From positions 1 through 27,074 of the forward strand of contig CAZXCK010000052.1 of the NCBI GenBank assembly GCA_964639225.1: a stretch of DNA of 27,074 bases, in the 5' to 3' direction. Positions 8,069-17,947 of the stretch are shown here, in pieces. The notes beneath the pieces were generated by a model. The model was not told where the DNA came from, did no database searches, and worked only from the letters and a program-made list of their open reading frames with translations. Each line of letters starts with the position of its first letter. The first letter of the stretch is position 1. This DNA is from CAZXCK01 sp964639225. Lineage in GTDB: Bacteria > Chloroflexota > Anaerolineae > Aggregatilineales > Phototrophicaceae. The position numbers and the translations under genes were made by a program.

Positions 8069-8674
8069 ATGCCTCGCAACCTTGCCATTTTACTGTTCGA
8101 CGATGTCGAAGTGCTGGACTTCGCCGGTCCGTTTGAGGTGTTCGCCGTCAGCCGCGACCGCTACGACGGCCAGACGTCGCTGTTCAACGTTTACACCGTC
8201 GCCCAGAGCGCCGGTCCGGTCATCGCCCGTAACGGTCTCAGCGTCAACCCGACTTACACCGTCGAGAACTGCCCGCCGCCCGATATCCTGCTGGTTCCCG
8301 GCGGGCGCGGCACACGCGCGGCCATCGACAACCCGGACCTGATCGCCTGGATTCAGCGCGTCGCCGAACCGGTAGAGCTGGTGCTGTCGGTGTGTACCGG
8401 TTCGCTAGTGCTGGGCAGGGCCGGTCTGCTGGACGGACTGGCCGCCACCACCTATCACACCGAATTCGACCACCTCGCCGAACTGGCCCCCACCGCTACC
8501 CTGAAGCCGGGCACGCGCTATGTGGATAACGGGCGCGTCATTACGTCGGCGGGCGTCTCGGCGGGTATCGACATGGCGCTGTATGTGGTGGAGCGTCTGC
8601 ACGGCGTCGAACAGGCCCGCTGGACCGCCAATCACATGGAATACACTCACTGGCAGCCGGACCAGCCAGCATAA
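8069..8674 (+). CDS. DJ-1/PfpI (class I glutamine-amidotransferase-like) family protein
   Basis: A single-domain protein of 201 residues. It begins with the characteristic LAILLFDDVEVLDFAGPFEVF block. The nucleophile elbow is at Cys109 in LSVCTGSLVLGRAGLL, and the tail ITSAGVSAGIDMALYVVERL matches the AraC-N-terminal/isonitrile-hydratase branch of the DJ-1/PfpI family. There is no AraC DNA-binding domain, so it is an enzyme-like member; members include isonitrile hydratases and protein or metabolite repair enzymes. The substrate cannot be stated. The AAGGA ribosome site upstream of ATG 8069 is good. It lies 30 bp after the M23 peptidase gene on the same strand and could be co-transcribed with it. 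Confidence 0.88.
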   Translation: MPRNLAILLFDDVEVLDFAGPFEVFAVSRDRYDGQTSLFNVYTVAQSAGPVIARNGLSVNPTYTVENCPPPDILLVPGGRGTRAAIDNPDLIAWIQRVAEPVELVLSVCTGSLVLGRAGLLDGLAATTYHTEFDHLAELAPTATLKPGTRYVDNGRVITSAGVSAGIDMALYVVERLHGVEQARWTANHMEYTHWQPDQPA

Positions 8675-8772
8675 GTCAGGGCGCTGTTCCAGACTCTTAA
8701 GCCTTCACCGCCAACAATTGTGGTACAAATAAGGTTAACGTGAGCACTTGTTGAACATAAAGGTGAGGACGT

Positions 8773-9045
8773 ATGGCTCGCTGGGAATATCTGACACTGG
8801 CATCGACCCGTAACTACGGCACCACCAAGTATTATGTCAACGGTGCGCAGCAGCCGAGCCTGCGCAATGGCCGCTTCGAGGCGATCCTCAACCAGTTGGG
8901 CAATCAGGGCTGGGAACTGGTGGGCATCAGCGCCGATGGCAACGAGAAAACCTTCATCTTCAAGCGTATGTGCCCGGTGGCCGCCGACAAGCAGAACGGC
9001 GTCAAACAGCCAGCGGGGGGCATCGCCGCGCTGCCGCGTAACTGA
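8773..9045 (+). CDS. Small DUF4177-like protein
   Basis: A 90-residue protein. The pattern MARWEYLTL at the start, ILNQLGNQGWELVGISADG in the middle (about 37-57) and FIFKR (about 62-66) fits the DUF4177 family, whose conserved core is a WEY strand followed by LN-LG-xGWELV. The function is unknown. The last 20 residues are non-conserved. The ATG at 8773 has GGTGAGG 4 nt upstream. A separate weak promoter may lie around 8720 (TGGTACAAA). The next gene is convergent, with a shared hairpin between them. Confidence 0.8.
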   Translation: MARWEYLTLASTRNYGTTKYYVNGAQQPSLRNGRFEAILNQLGNQGWELVGISADGNEKTFIFKRMCPVAADKQNGVKQPAGGIAALPRN

Positions 9046-9094
9046 GGGCGCGCTGCACCAGGGTTGTAAAACACGAATACCTGTTATCAGCACG

Positions 9095-9124
9095 AAAAAG
9101 AGCCATCCCACCTGGGATGGCTCT
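9095..9124 (-). terminator. Intrinsic terminator of clpC
   Basis: AGAGCCATCCCA (9099-9110) and TGGGATGGCTCT (9113-9124) are perfectly complementary. Reading the minus strand, the hairpin is followed by a run of five Us (9099-9095), a classic rho-independent signal 29 bp after the clpC stop. On the plus strand it may also stop the DUF4177-like gene, though only a weak T-rich stretch follows. Confidence 0.85.
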
Positions 9125-9152
9125 CGTTGATTCTGCGCTGTTTGCGTGCGAC

Positions 9153-11645
<2,493 letters not shown>

Positions 11646-11735
11646 GGTACAGTTCCTCCGTTGCCACTATCCTGAGCTTGCCGAAGCGTAAACAGTCAAA
11701 AAATCAAGCAGTACGCCCGCTGATAATTGCAGTCA

Positions 11736-11765
11736 ATTATATCAGACTACAACGGGCCATGTTAG
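11736..11765 (-). promoter_or_regulatory. Candidate clpC promoter
   Basis: On the minus strand a perfect TATAAT (11741-11736) is preceded by CTAACA (11765-11760, 4 of 6 matches to the -35 consensus) at an 18-bp spacing. This gives a leader of about 85 nt before the clpC GTG. I see no CIRCE or CtsR-type direct repeat in the leader. Confidence 0.45.
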
Positions 11766-11841
11766 TTTCCTGCATCAGTACTTCGTTAGAGAGTCCGCCA
11801 GATACGAACCCTATCCTATAATTTACCAGATGCAGCTTAAC

Positions 11842-11873
11842 AAAAACAGGGCGGACCCAACAGCCCACCCTGT
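11842..11873 (-). terminator. Intrinsic terminator of the S1-domain gene
   Basis: On the minus strand ACAGGGTGGGC (11873-11863) pairs with GTCCGCCCTGT (11856-11846), with two G-U pairs. A run of five Us follows (11846-11842). It lies 43 bp after the S1-domain gene stop. Confidence 0.75.
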
Positions 11874-11916
11874 GTCGAATGCATTTCATTTGTTGTGGCG
11901 CGGCGCGCCCACCGGC

Positions 11917-13536
11917 TTACTCGTCGTCGCTTTCGCCGGTGAGATTGCTCAGGTCGCGGTCCAGGTACTCGGCGGAGTTGACCCGTTTCAGGCTCAGGCC
12001 CAGCCGCCGGTTCTTCACGTCGATTTTGACCACGCGCAGCGTCAGTTTCTCGCCCTCGTTGACGACCTCATTGGGCTTGTTCACCCGCTGGTCCGACAAC
12101 TCGGAGATGTGGATCAGCCCCTCGATGTCCTCGGCATCCACCAGCCGGGCGAACGCGCCAAACTTGGTGAGCTTGGTCACCGTCGCCTGCACCAGATCGC
12201 CCACCTGGTAGGTGGTGGCGACCTCGTCCCAGGGGTCGGCTTCCTGCCGCTTGATGCTCAGGCCGATGCGCTTGTTCTTGGGGTCCATGTTGATGACCTC
12301 AACGCGCACCTTCTGCCCCACTTCGAGTACATCACGCGGGTGAGTGACGTGCTTCCACGAGATTTCGGTCAGGTGGACCAGACCCTCGGCCCCGCCCACA
12401 TCCACGAATGCGCCGAAATCCACCAGGCTGACGACATGGCCCTCGCACACCTGGCCCAGCTCCAGCTCGCTGATGAGCGCCTCTTTGCGCTTCTCGCGGC
12501 GCACGCGCGACGCCAGCCGCTCGGAGAGGATCAGCCGGTTGCGCCCGCGATCCACTTCCATTACTTTGACCACAATCGGGTCGTTGACCATCGGGCTGTA
12601 ACGCTCTTCCGGCGTTTCGCCCTGCATCTGCCGCCGGCGATCATCGCTGATCTGGCTCTGCGGCACGAACCCGCGCAGCCGGTTAAATCGGACGATCAGG
12701 CCGCCCTTGTTGTAGCCGGCCACATGGCCCTCGTAGACGTTCTGATTGACACGGTATTCCTCAGCGTGTTTCCAGTCCAGTTCCTCGATTGCCCGGTTGA
12801 CAGACAGGATGACATCGCCCTTGTGGTCGTGCGGATTGACCACATACACGGTGATCGCCTCGCCTTCGCGCAGTTCGTCCAGGTGCTGGCGCGACATCCG
12901 CTCCAGTTCCCGCCCTGGAATAATACCCACGCGCTCGTCCGGCAGCTTCACCTCGATCATCGTCGGCGTGGTGCTGCTAATCACCCCTTCCAGCAGATCG
13001 CCGCGTCTGATCTTCGTATCGTCGCTGGCGTCGTCGGCAGGCGCAGATTCGCCGGCTGATTCGTCCTCGGCCTCGTCAGCGGACTCAGTCTCGGCGGCTG
13101 GCTCGGCCTCGTCGGCGGACTCAGTCTCGGCAACCGGCTCGGCTTCGGCGACCGGCTCGGCCTCGGCGACTGGTTCGGTCTCGGCGACCGGTTCGGCCTC
13201 AGCGACTGGCTCGGCCTCAGCGACACTGTCGGCGGCATGCGGATGACCGGCAATCTCGCCCGCTTCTTCCGGCCCGACTGCATCATCCTCGTTGATGTTC
13301 TCGACTGCTGCGGCTTCGCCTTCTTCCGGCTCTTCGCCGAACGCCATCTCTTCCTCGCTGTCGGCGTCACTGGCGTCTTCCGCTGCTGGCACAGAGGCCA
13401 GTGCGTCGGTGCGCTCCTGCGTATGCGCGATGTCGGCGGCGGGCTGGCTTTCTTCGGTACTGGCTTCTTCTTCGGCAGGGGAAACAGTGGACTGGGTGTC
13501 TTCCTGTTCGTCCCGCCCTGGCTGATCGGCGCTCAT
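11917..13536 (-). CDS. S1 RNA-binding-domain protein with acidic repeat tail (ribosomal protein bS1-like)
   Basis: A 539-residue protein in two halves. Residues 1-175 are highly acidic and Ala/Glu/Pro-rich with hexapeptide repeats. Residues 176-520 hold four S1 OB-fold domains (about 178-248, 263-340, 361-430 and 445-518). The last two are the best conserved (GQVCEGHVVSLVDFGAFVDV; GDLVQATVTKLTKFGAFARL) and each ends in a GLSxKR motif. Four S1 domains match the bS1-like proteins of Gram-positive and related phyla, which help mRNA binding on the 30S subunit or take part in RNA metabolism. The long acidic N-terminus is not part of the family core. The start at 13536 lacks a clear Shine-Dalgarno site. 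It has its own promoter and terminator. Confidence 0.9.
   Translation of the reverse strand: MSADQPGRDEQEDTQSTVSPAEEEASTEESQPAADIAHTQERTDALASVPAAEDASDADSEEEMAFGEEPEEGEAAAVENINEDDAVGPEEAGEIAGHPHAADSVAEAEPVAEAEPVAETEPVAEAEPVAEAEPVAETESADEAEPAAETESADEAEDESAGESAPADDASDDTKIRRGDLLEGVISSTTPTMIEVKLPDERVGIIPGRELERMSRQHLDELREGEAITVYVVNPHDHKGDVILSVNRAIEELDWKHAEEYRVNQNVYEGHVAGYNKGGLIVRFNRLRGFVPQSQISDDRRRQMQGETPEERYSPMVNDPIVVKVMEVDRGRNRLILSERLASRVRREKRKEALISELELGQVCEGHVVSLVDFGAFVDVGGAEGLVHLTEISWKHVTHPRDVLEVGQKVRVEVINMDPKNKRIGLSIKRQEADPWDEVATTYQVGDLVQATVTKLTKFGAFARLVDAEDIEGLIHISELSDQRVNKPNEVVNEGEKLTLRVVKIDVKNRRLGLSLKRVNSAEYLDRDLSNLTGESDDE
13069..13212 (-). repeat. In-frame 18-bp tandem repeat encoding acidic hexapeptides
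   Basis: Eight consecutive 18-bp units (residues 109-156 of the S1-domain protein) encode variants of EPVAEA, EPVAET, ESADEA and EPAAET. The DNA units are similar but not identical. The array keeps frame exactly, so copy-number change would lengthen or shorten the acidic tail without breaking the gene. Confidence 0.85.
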
Positions 13537-13644
13537 GAGAAGTAGCGCGTTAACCGCACGGCTAGACGCGCTTTCCTCCTTTCCGTATCGTACAGACTCT
13601 CGAAGGCATTCGACAATCGACCCTTACAGGCTTCTCCATCGAAT

Positions 13645-13672
13645 ATTATACCTGCGGACAACCTAAAATCAA
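13645..13672 (-). promoter_or_regulatory. Promoter of the S1-domain gene
   Basis: On the minus strand TTGATT (13672-13667) and a perfect TATAAT (13650-13645) are spaced by 16 bp. They lie in the 182-bp gap between the acetyl-CoA synthetase stop and the S1-domain gene, giving a leader of about 100 nt. Confidence 0.55.
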
Positions 13673-13683
13673 ACTGATTTTTG

Positions 13684-13718
13684 CAATAGGTTATCGAAAT
13701 AGGTAAATCAACCTATTG
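13684..13718 (-). terminator. Inverted repeat immediately after acetyl-CoA synthetase stop
   Basis: CAATAGGTT (13684-13692) and AACCTATTG (13710-13718) form a 9-bp perfect but AT-rich inverted repeat with a 17-nt loop that abuts the stop codon. No U-run follows on the minus strand. A weak terminator or a protein-binding site are both possible. Confidence 0.35.
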
Positions 13719-15626
13719 CTACTCTTCCAGCGTGCTCAGATCGCCCTCCGGCTGGCCCATCGCCCGCGCTTTGAGCACGCGCCGCATGATCTTGCCGGAG
13801 CGCGTTTTGGGCAGCGTGTCCACAAACTCGATCTTCGCTGGCATCGCGATTGGCCCCACTTCGTGACGGATGTGCTCGCGCAGGGCGCGCGCCAGTTCCT
13901 CGCCCGGACTCTGCCCGCTGACCAGGATGCAGTATGCGTAGATGACATTGCCTTTCACTTCGTCCGGCACGCCGATGACCGCCGCTTCGGCTACCGCCGG
14001 GTGACTCACCAGCCCGGACTCGATCTCGGCGGTTCCCAGGCGATAACCGCTGACCTTAATCACATCGTCGATGCGGCCAATCACCCAGATGTAACCATCG
14101 GCGTCCTTGCGCGCCGAGTCCCCGGCCAGATACCAGCCCTGTTTCTTATACGCATTCCAGTACTGATCGACATAGCGCCGGTCGTCGCCGTAGATGGTCC
14201 GCAGCATACTGGGCCAGGGATTCTTGATGACCAGCTTGCCGTCCTCGTTGGGAGCGCACGAGTTGCCCTCGTCATCGACCACGTCCACATCCAGGCCGGG
14301 GAACGGTCGCGTGGCGCTGCCCGGCTTGAGCGGCGTCGACGGCAGCGGCGTGATGACAAAGCCGCCTGTCTCGGTCTGCCACCAGGTATCCATAATCGGC
14401 GCTTTGCCCTTGCCAATGACGTTGTGATACCAGCGCCACGCCTCCGGGTTGATCGGCTCGCCCACGCTGCCCAGCAGACGCAGACTGCTCAGGTCGTGGC
14501 GATTCGGCCAGGCGTCGCCGAAGCGCATCAGCCCGCGAATGGCGGTCGGCGCGGTGTAGAGCACAGTCACGCCGTAATCGGCGATGATGCGCCACCAGCG
14601 GTCCGGGTACGGGTAAGTCGGCGCGCCCTCATACAGAATGCTCGTCGCGCCCAGAATCAGCGGCGCGTAGACGATGTAGCTGTGCCCGGTAATCCAGCCG
14701 GGGTCGGCGGCGCACCAGTAGCGGTCGTCGTCCTTGAGATCAAACACCCATTCCAGCGTCGTCGAGGTGTACACCTGATAGCCGCCGTGCGTGTGGACGA
14801 TGCCCTTCGGCTTGCCGGTGGTGCCGCTGGTATACAGAATGAACAACGGGTCTTCGGCGTCCACGACTACCGTCTCGCATTTGGTGCTGGCGATGGGCAG
14901 CGCCATCAGGTCGTGATACCAGTAGTCTCGCCCCTGCTGCATGCTGACTTCCTGTCCGGTGCGCTGGACGACGATCACATGCTCCACCACCGGCGAGCGT
15001 TCGATGGCCTGATCGACGTTGTCCTTCAGCGCGACCACGCTGCCGCGCAGCCAGGCACCGTCCGATGTGACCAGCACCCGGCTCTGCGCGTCCTCGATGC
15101 GGTCGGCGATGGCCTGATCCGAAAAACCGCCGTAAATCACGCTGTGGACCGCGCCCAGTTTGGCGCAGGCCAGCATGGCGATGATGATCTCCGGTGTGCG
15201 TCCCATGTAGATCGTCACCGTGTCGCCTTTGTGGACGCCCATGCTGCGCAGCACGTTGGCGAACTTGTTGACTTCCTGGCTCAGCCGCCAGTAAGAGATG
15301 GTGCGCTGCTCGCCGTTTTCGCCTTCCCAGATGAAGGCCAGCTTATTTCGACGCCACGTGCGCACATGGCGGTCCAGCGCGTTGAGGACGATGTTCGTCT
15401 TGCCGCCCACAAACCACTTGTAGAAGGGCGCGTTGCTGTCGTCCAGCACCGTATCCCACTTCTGATACCATTCCAGCGTTTCCGCCCGTTTGGCCCAGAA
15501 GGCCAGCGGATCGGCCATCGCCTCGGCGTAGGCGGCCTCGTAATCCTTCACATGGGCGCTGTCGATCACTTCAGCGGCGGGGTGATACCATTCATCGGTG
15601 GCAGGGGTAAACGTCGACTCGGTCAT
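13719..15626 (-). CDS. acs: Acetyl-CoA synthetase (AMP-forming)
   Basis: A 635-residue adenylate-forming enzyme of nearly standard length for Acs. It converts acetate, ATP and CoA to acetyl-CoA via acetyl-AMP. Motifs in order: an N-terminal acetyl-CoA-synthetase block with HVKDYEAAYAEAMADPLAFW, the P-loop TSGTTGKPKG (266-275), CAADPGWITGHSYIVYAPL, DTWWQTETGG (substrate/adenylate motif), and the C-terminal domain with RSGKIMRR. Lys612 is the catalytic and potentially acetylation-regulated lysine. The start at 15626 is chosen because AGGAG lies 7 nt upstream. An upstream ATG at 15701 would sit within the promoter. The conserved Trp pocket residue in WWQTETG favours short acyl groups; propionate use cannot be excluded. 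Confidence 0.95.
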   Translation of the reverse strand: MTESTFTPATDEWYHPAAEVIDSAHVKDYEAAYAEAMADPLAFWAKRAETLEWYQKWDTVLDDSNAPFYKWFVGGKTNIVLNALDRHVRTWRRNKLAFIWEGENGEQRTISYWRLSQEVNKFANVLRSMGVHKGDTVTIYMGRTPEIIIAMLACAKLGAVHSVIYGGFSDQAIADRIEDAQSRVLVTSDGAWLRGSVVALKDNVDQAIERSPVVEHVIVVQRTGQEVSMQQGRDYWYHDLMALPIASTKCETVVVDAEDPLFILYTSGTTGKPKGIVHTHGGYQVYTSTTLEWVFDLKDDDRYWCAADPGWITGHSYIVYAPLILGATSILYEGAPTYPYPDRWWRIIADYGVTVLYTAPTAIRGLMRFGDAWPNRHDLSSLRLLGSVGEPINPEAWRWYHNVIGKGKAPIMDTWWQTETGGFVITPLPSTPLKPGSATRPFPGLDVDVVDDEGNSCAPNEDGKLVIKNPWPSMLRTIYGDDRRYVDQYWNAYKKQGWYLAGDSARKDADGYIWVIGRIDDVIKVSGYRLGTAEIESGLVSHPAVAEAAVIGVPDEVKGNVIYAYCILVSGQSPGEELARALREHIRHEVGPIAMPAKIEFVDTLPKTRSGKIMRRVLKARAMGQPEGDLSTLEE

Positions 15627-15672
15627 GAAGCGGCTCCTACAAAGCGTTACAGTTCGCAATAATTCGCCGGTG

Positions 15673-15701
15673 ATTATAATGTCCCCGACTGCGATTGCCA
15701 A
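15673..15701 (-). promoter_or_regulatory. acs promoter
   Basis: On the minus strand TTGGCA (15701-15696, 5 of 6) and a perfect TATAAT (15678-15673) are separated by exactly 17 bp. This predicts a leader of about 40 nt before the acs ATG at 15626 and rules out the longer upstream start. Confidence 0.75.
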
Positions 15702-15920
15702 AAATACCAGTGATACTCGTCACTATTCGATGATGAGTAACCTCACTTTACACCGGGGATGCTCCGGGGTTAGGATTCAGTTAAGTTAACAATTCGACTT
15801 CATCATTGGTTCGAGCGACCGCCGTGATGCGTGCCAAAGGATCGGTTAGCTGCCAGAGCAAGCGGCGCCATCAAGGTAAACGCACCTATTGCGCATGGAC
15901 GCACACCGCGCGAACTCGAC

Positions 15921-16007
15921 GCTGCTGCTGGAGTCGGGAATACCGGATTTTTCAGTAGAAACCAGCAGGGATCGCTGGTTGGCAGTGCGTGAAAAATCAG
16001 CAGCAGC
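15921..16007. other. Nested inverted repeats in the acs-portal gap (candidate structured RNA)
   Basis: The 15702-16103 gap has no convincing gene. It contains nested complementary pairs. An outer GCTGCTGCTG (15921-15930) pairs with CAGCAGCAGC (15998-16007), a middle GATTTTTCA (15946-15954) with TGAAAAATC (15990-15998), and an inner AACCAGC (15960-15966) with GCTGGTT (15974-15980). All arms are perfect. The AT-containing middle arm and the order suggest a branched or elongated fold rather than a simple terminator. No promoter driving it is certain, and no known RNA family is recognised. Confidence 0.45.
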
Positions 16008-16019
16008 ACCAATTGAAGT

Positions 16020-16045
16020 GGGGGCACACGAGGCTGTGTGCCCCC
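16020..16045 (-). terminator. GC-rich hairpin downstream of the portal gene
   Basis: GGGGGCACAC (16020-16029) and GTGTGCCCCC (16036-16045) form a perfect 10-bp stem with a 6-nt loop, 58 bp after the portal stop. No U-run follows on the minus strand; on the plus strand a weak T/A-rich stretch (GACTTATTTAT) follows. It could therefore terminate in either direction. Confidence 0.5.
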
Positions 16046-16103
16046 GACTTATTTATAGCCCCTGTGCCATAGGATTCACCCCCGATATTCCCAACCGGAC
16101 AAC

Positions 16104-17522
16104 CTACCCTGTATCCACGCCATCGGCCAGCGCGCGCCGCGCTTCGGCGAACACCGCGCGGGCGGCGTCCTCATCGCTGGCGGCCAGCAGACCGGCGGCC
16201 ACCTCAAATGCCAGTTCGTCAGGCACGGCCCGCACCTCAAACGGGCGCGACTCCCGGCCCCAGCGTTTGAGCGTGAAACGTTCCCAGCGGTCCAGTTCGG
16301 CGACGCTGTCCGGCGCATCGACATCCGCGCTGGCCCCGGCGGACTCATCAGCGGGCGGCTCGTCGAGCGCGCCAACCGGGCGCTCGCCCCAGGGTGCGGG
16401 CGGCAGGCTGTAATAACGCTCGCGGATTTCGTTGATACTCAACACCGGGTAGGCGGTGCGAATCTCGGCCAGGCGCGCCTGGGTGTCGCTGGGGCGAATA
16501 TCCTCGAAGGCGGCCACATGCACCCCCGGCCAGAACGGTAGCAGTTCCTGCGTGATCTTCTGCGCGATGCGCACCAGCTTGGGCCACAGTGTCCGCTCGA
16601 TGAACGAGCGTTCGGCGACCTGCGCGTTGGCCTCGGTGGCGTTGTCGCTCACCAGCCCCACCGGCACGCCGAAGATGTTCAGAATCTCGTCGCGGTTGGC
16701 GCGCCGCCCGCGCAGAAAGTCCAGCTCGCTGTGACTCAGGCCGATGTCCTGCCAGCCGACGCTGCTGCCGCGCAGGAAGGCCGTACGCCGCTGCGGGCCG
16801 CCGTAGCTGGCGCGCCACTCGTGTTTGATGCGCTCGAAGTCGGCGTCGCTGACCGGGTCTTTAATGGTGACAATGCCCGCCGGCACGCCGTTATCGCGGC
16901 CAAAGGTGTTGCGATTCCAGGCCATCATGGCGCGGTCCGTCTCCACGATCTGTCGCGCCGCTTCCAATGCAGACAGGCCGTAGTAGTCGCTGCCGGGATG
17001 CCAGCGTTTGAAATGCACCACCTCGACCGCCTCTAGCGGGATGCGCTGGCCGTCGATCTCGTAAATGTAACCGGCGACCAGCTTCTCGGCGTCCGGGACC
17101 ACGCTCACACGGTCCGGGCGCAGCGGCCAGATGGCCGCCGGTCGGCCCAGCGCGTCCCCGGCCAGGAACCAGTAAGCGTTGCCCGTCAGTTCCAGCATAC
17201 CCAGCGTCTGCTCGAACAGTTCAAAGCGGCTGGTAAACGGATTGGGCGCGTCCAGCAGACTCTCCAGCGGATGGCGCTCCACTTCCAGGCGCGTCTCGCC
17301 GTCCAGCCGGTAGACGTGCAGCGGCACCAGTGCCCCGGCCTCGGCGATGCGGTTGACGGCCACGTACACCCAGGGCGAGAGCTGGTACACGCCGGACTGG
17401 GCGCGGGCCTCGCTCAACTGCGGCCACAGAAAGTCATTGTGCGCGGCGACGGCGGCCACATGCGGCGCGTCCGGGCGCAGCGTATGGCGGCGTCCCAGCC
17501 GGTTCGACAACCAGTTGAACAT
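16104..17522 (-). CDS. HK97-type phage portal protein, isolated
   Basis: A 472-residue intact frame. It carries the portal-family layout: an N-terminal segment with YQLSPWVYVAVNRIAEAGALVPLHVY, then HPLESLLDAPNPFTSRFELFEQTLGMLELTGNAYW, a pocket region PLRPDRVSVVPD, EVVHFKRWHPGSDYYGLSALEAA, and the stem/clip region ending in ILNIFGVPVGLV. An extended acidic C-terminal part follows. In phages this protein forms the dodecameric DNA gate at one capsid vertex. No terminase, protease, capsid or tail gene is visible on either side. ATG 17522 has AGGAG 6 nt upstream. Codon use looks like the host neighbours. It could be a prophage remnant, a gene-transfer-agent part, or a domesticated gene. Confidence 0.9.
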   Translation of the reverse strand: MFNWLSNRLGRRHTLRPDAPHVAAVAAHNDFLWPQLSEARAQSGVYQLSPWVYVAVNRIAEAGALVPLHVYRLDGETRLEVERHPLESLLDAPNPFTSRFELFEQTLGMLELTGNAYWFLAGDALGRPAAIWPLRPDRVSVVPDAEKLVAGYIYEIDGQRIPLEAVEVVHFKRWHPGSDYYGLSALEAARQIVETDRAMMAWNRNTFGRDNGVPAGIVTIKDPVSDADFERIKHEWRASYGGPQRRTAFLRGSSVGWQDIGLSHSELDFLRGRRANRDEILNIFGVPVGLVSDNATEANAQVAERSFIERTLWPKLVRIAQKITQELLPFWPGVHVAAFEDIRPSDTQARLAEIRTAYPVLSINEIRERYYSLPPAPWGERPVGALDEPPADESAGASADVDAPDSVAELDRWERFTLKRWGRESRPFEVRAVPDELAFEVAAGLLAASDEDAARAVFAEARRALADGVDTG

Positions 17523-17748
17523 AATCTGCTCCTTATCTGTTCTGGTTATCCTGTGTCATCCGCCAGCGTAGCACGACTGTGGCCCGTTTGGGTGTCCATA
17601 CGGTCAGCCATAGTGTCCGTTTTTTATTCCGGGCGATTGACCCGCGCCCTGCTGAGGTGCATCCGGAAACTGGGGCAGGTTTTCAGCTTTCGCGCCGCCA
17701 GCGGTTCAGAATCGCTGGCTAGAGATAGCCAACCCATTAAAAGGATTG

Positions 17749-17836
17749 TGTCCCTCATGGCAGGTTACGTGAGTCTGTTTTTGTGTCTCTTTAGCAGACA
17801 CGCTTCCTGTAGCCCGGTGTTTTAACGCCGGGCGAG
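17749..17836 (+). repeat. Palindromic intergenic repeat, copy 1
   Basis: In the 425-bp portal-permease gap. The core at 17779-17836 (58 bp) matches 25370-25427 with only three differences. It contains two hairpins: GTGTC/GACAC, then GCCCGG with CCGGGC around TGTTTTAACG. A 13-bp upstream block (TGTCCCTCATGGC, 17749-17761) also resembles copy 2 at the same 30-bp offset. The rest of the gap (17523-17748) shows no gene I can support. Confidence 0.75.
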
Positions 17837-17882
17837 GCAGGTTTGCCCCCAAATCCGGATGCACCCCGCTGATGAGTCAACC

Positions 17883-17912
17883 TTGTCAGTAGCCGCTGGA
17901 TTAAGCTACACT
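17883..17912 (+). promoter_or_regulatory. Candidate promoter of the ABC-2/MoxR/VWA cluster
   Basis: TTGTCA (17883-17888, 5 of 6) and TACACT (17907-17912, 4 of 6) at 18-bp spacing, about 35 bp before the permease ATG. A moderate match, but it is the only one seen in the gap close to the gene. Confidence 0.4.
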
Positions 17913-17947
17913 GACGTCACAAACAACGTGCAGGATTTATCATCACC

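Noticed and set aside
13069..13212. Tandem repeats considered as a CRISPR array
   Set aside because: The units are 18 bp, contiguous without spacers, and in frame within a protein.
11830..15662. Long plus-strand frames opposite the S1-domain gene and acs
   Set aside because: These arise from strong third-position GC bias of the real minus-strand genes. They have no ribosome sites or recognisable domains.
15808..15814. GGTTCGA resembling a tRNA T-loop
   Set aside because: No matching acceptor, anticodon or D-arm can be drawn around it.
15803..16027. A 74-codon minus-strand frame in the acs-portal gap
   Set aside because: No ribosome site and no recognisable domain, and the frame runs through the inverted repeats, so coding is unlikely.
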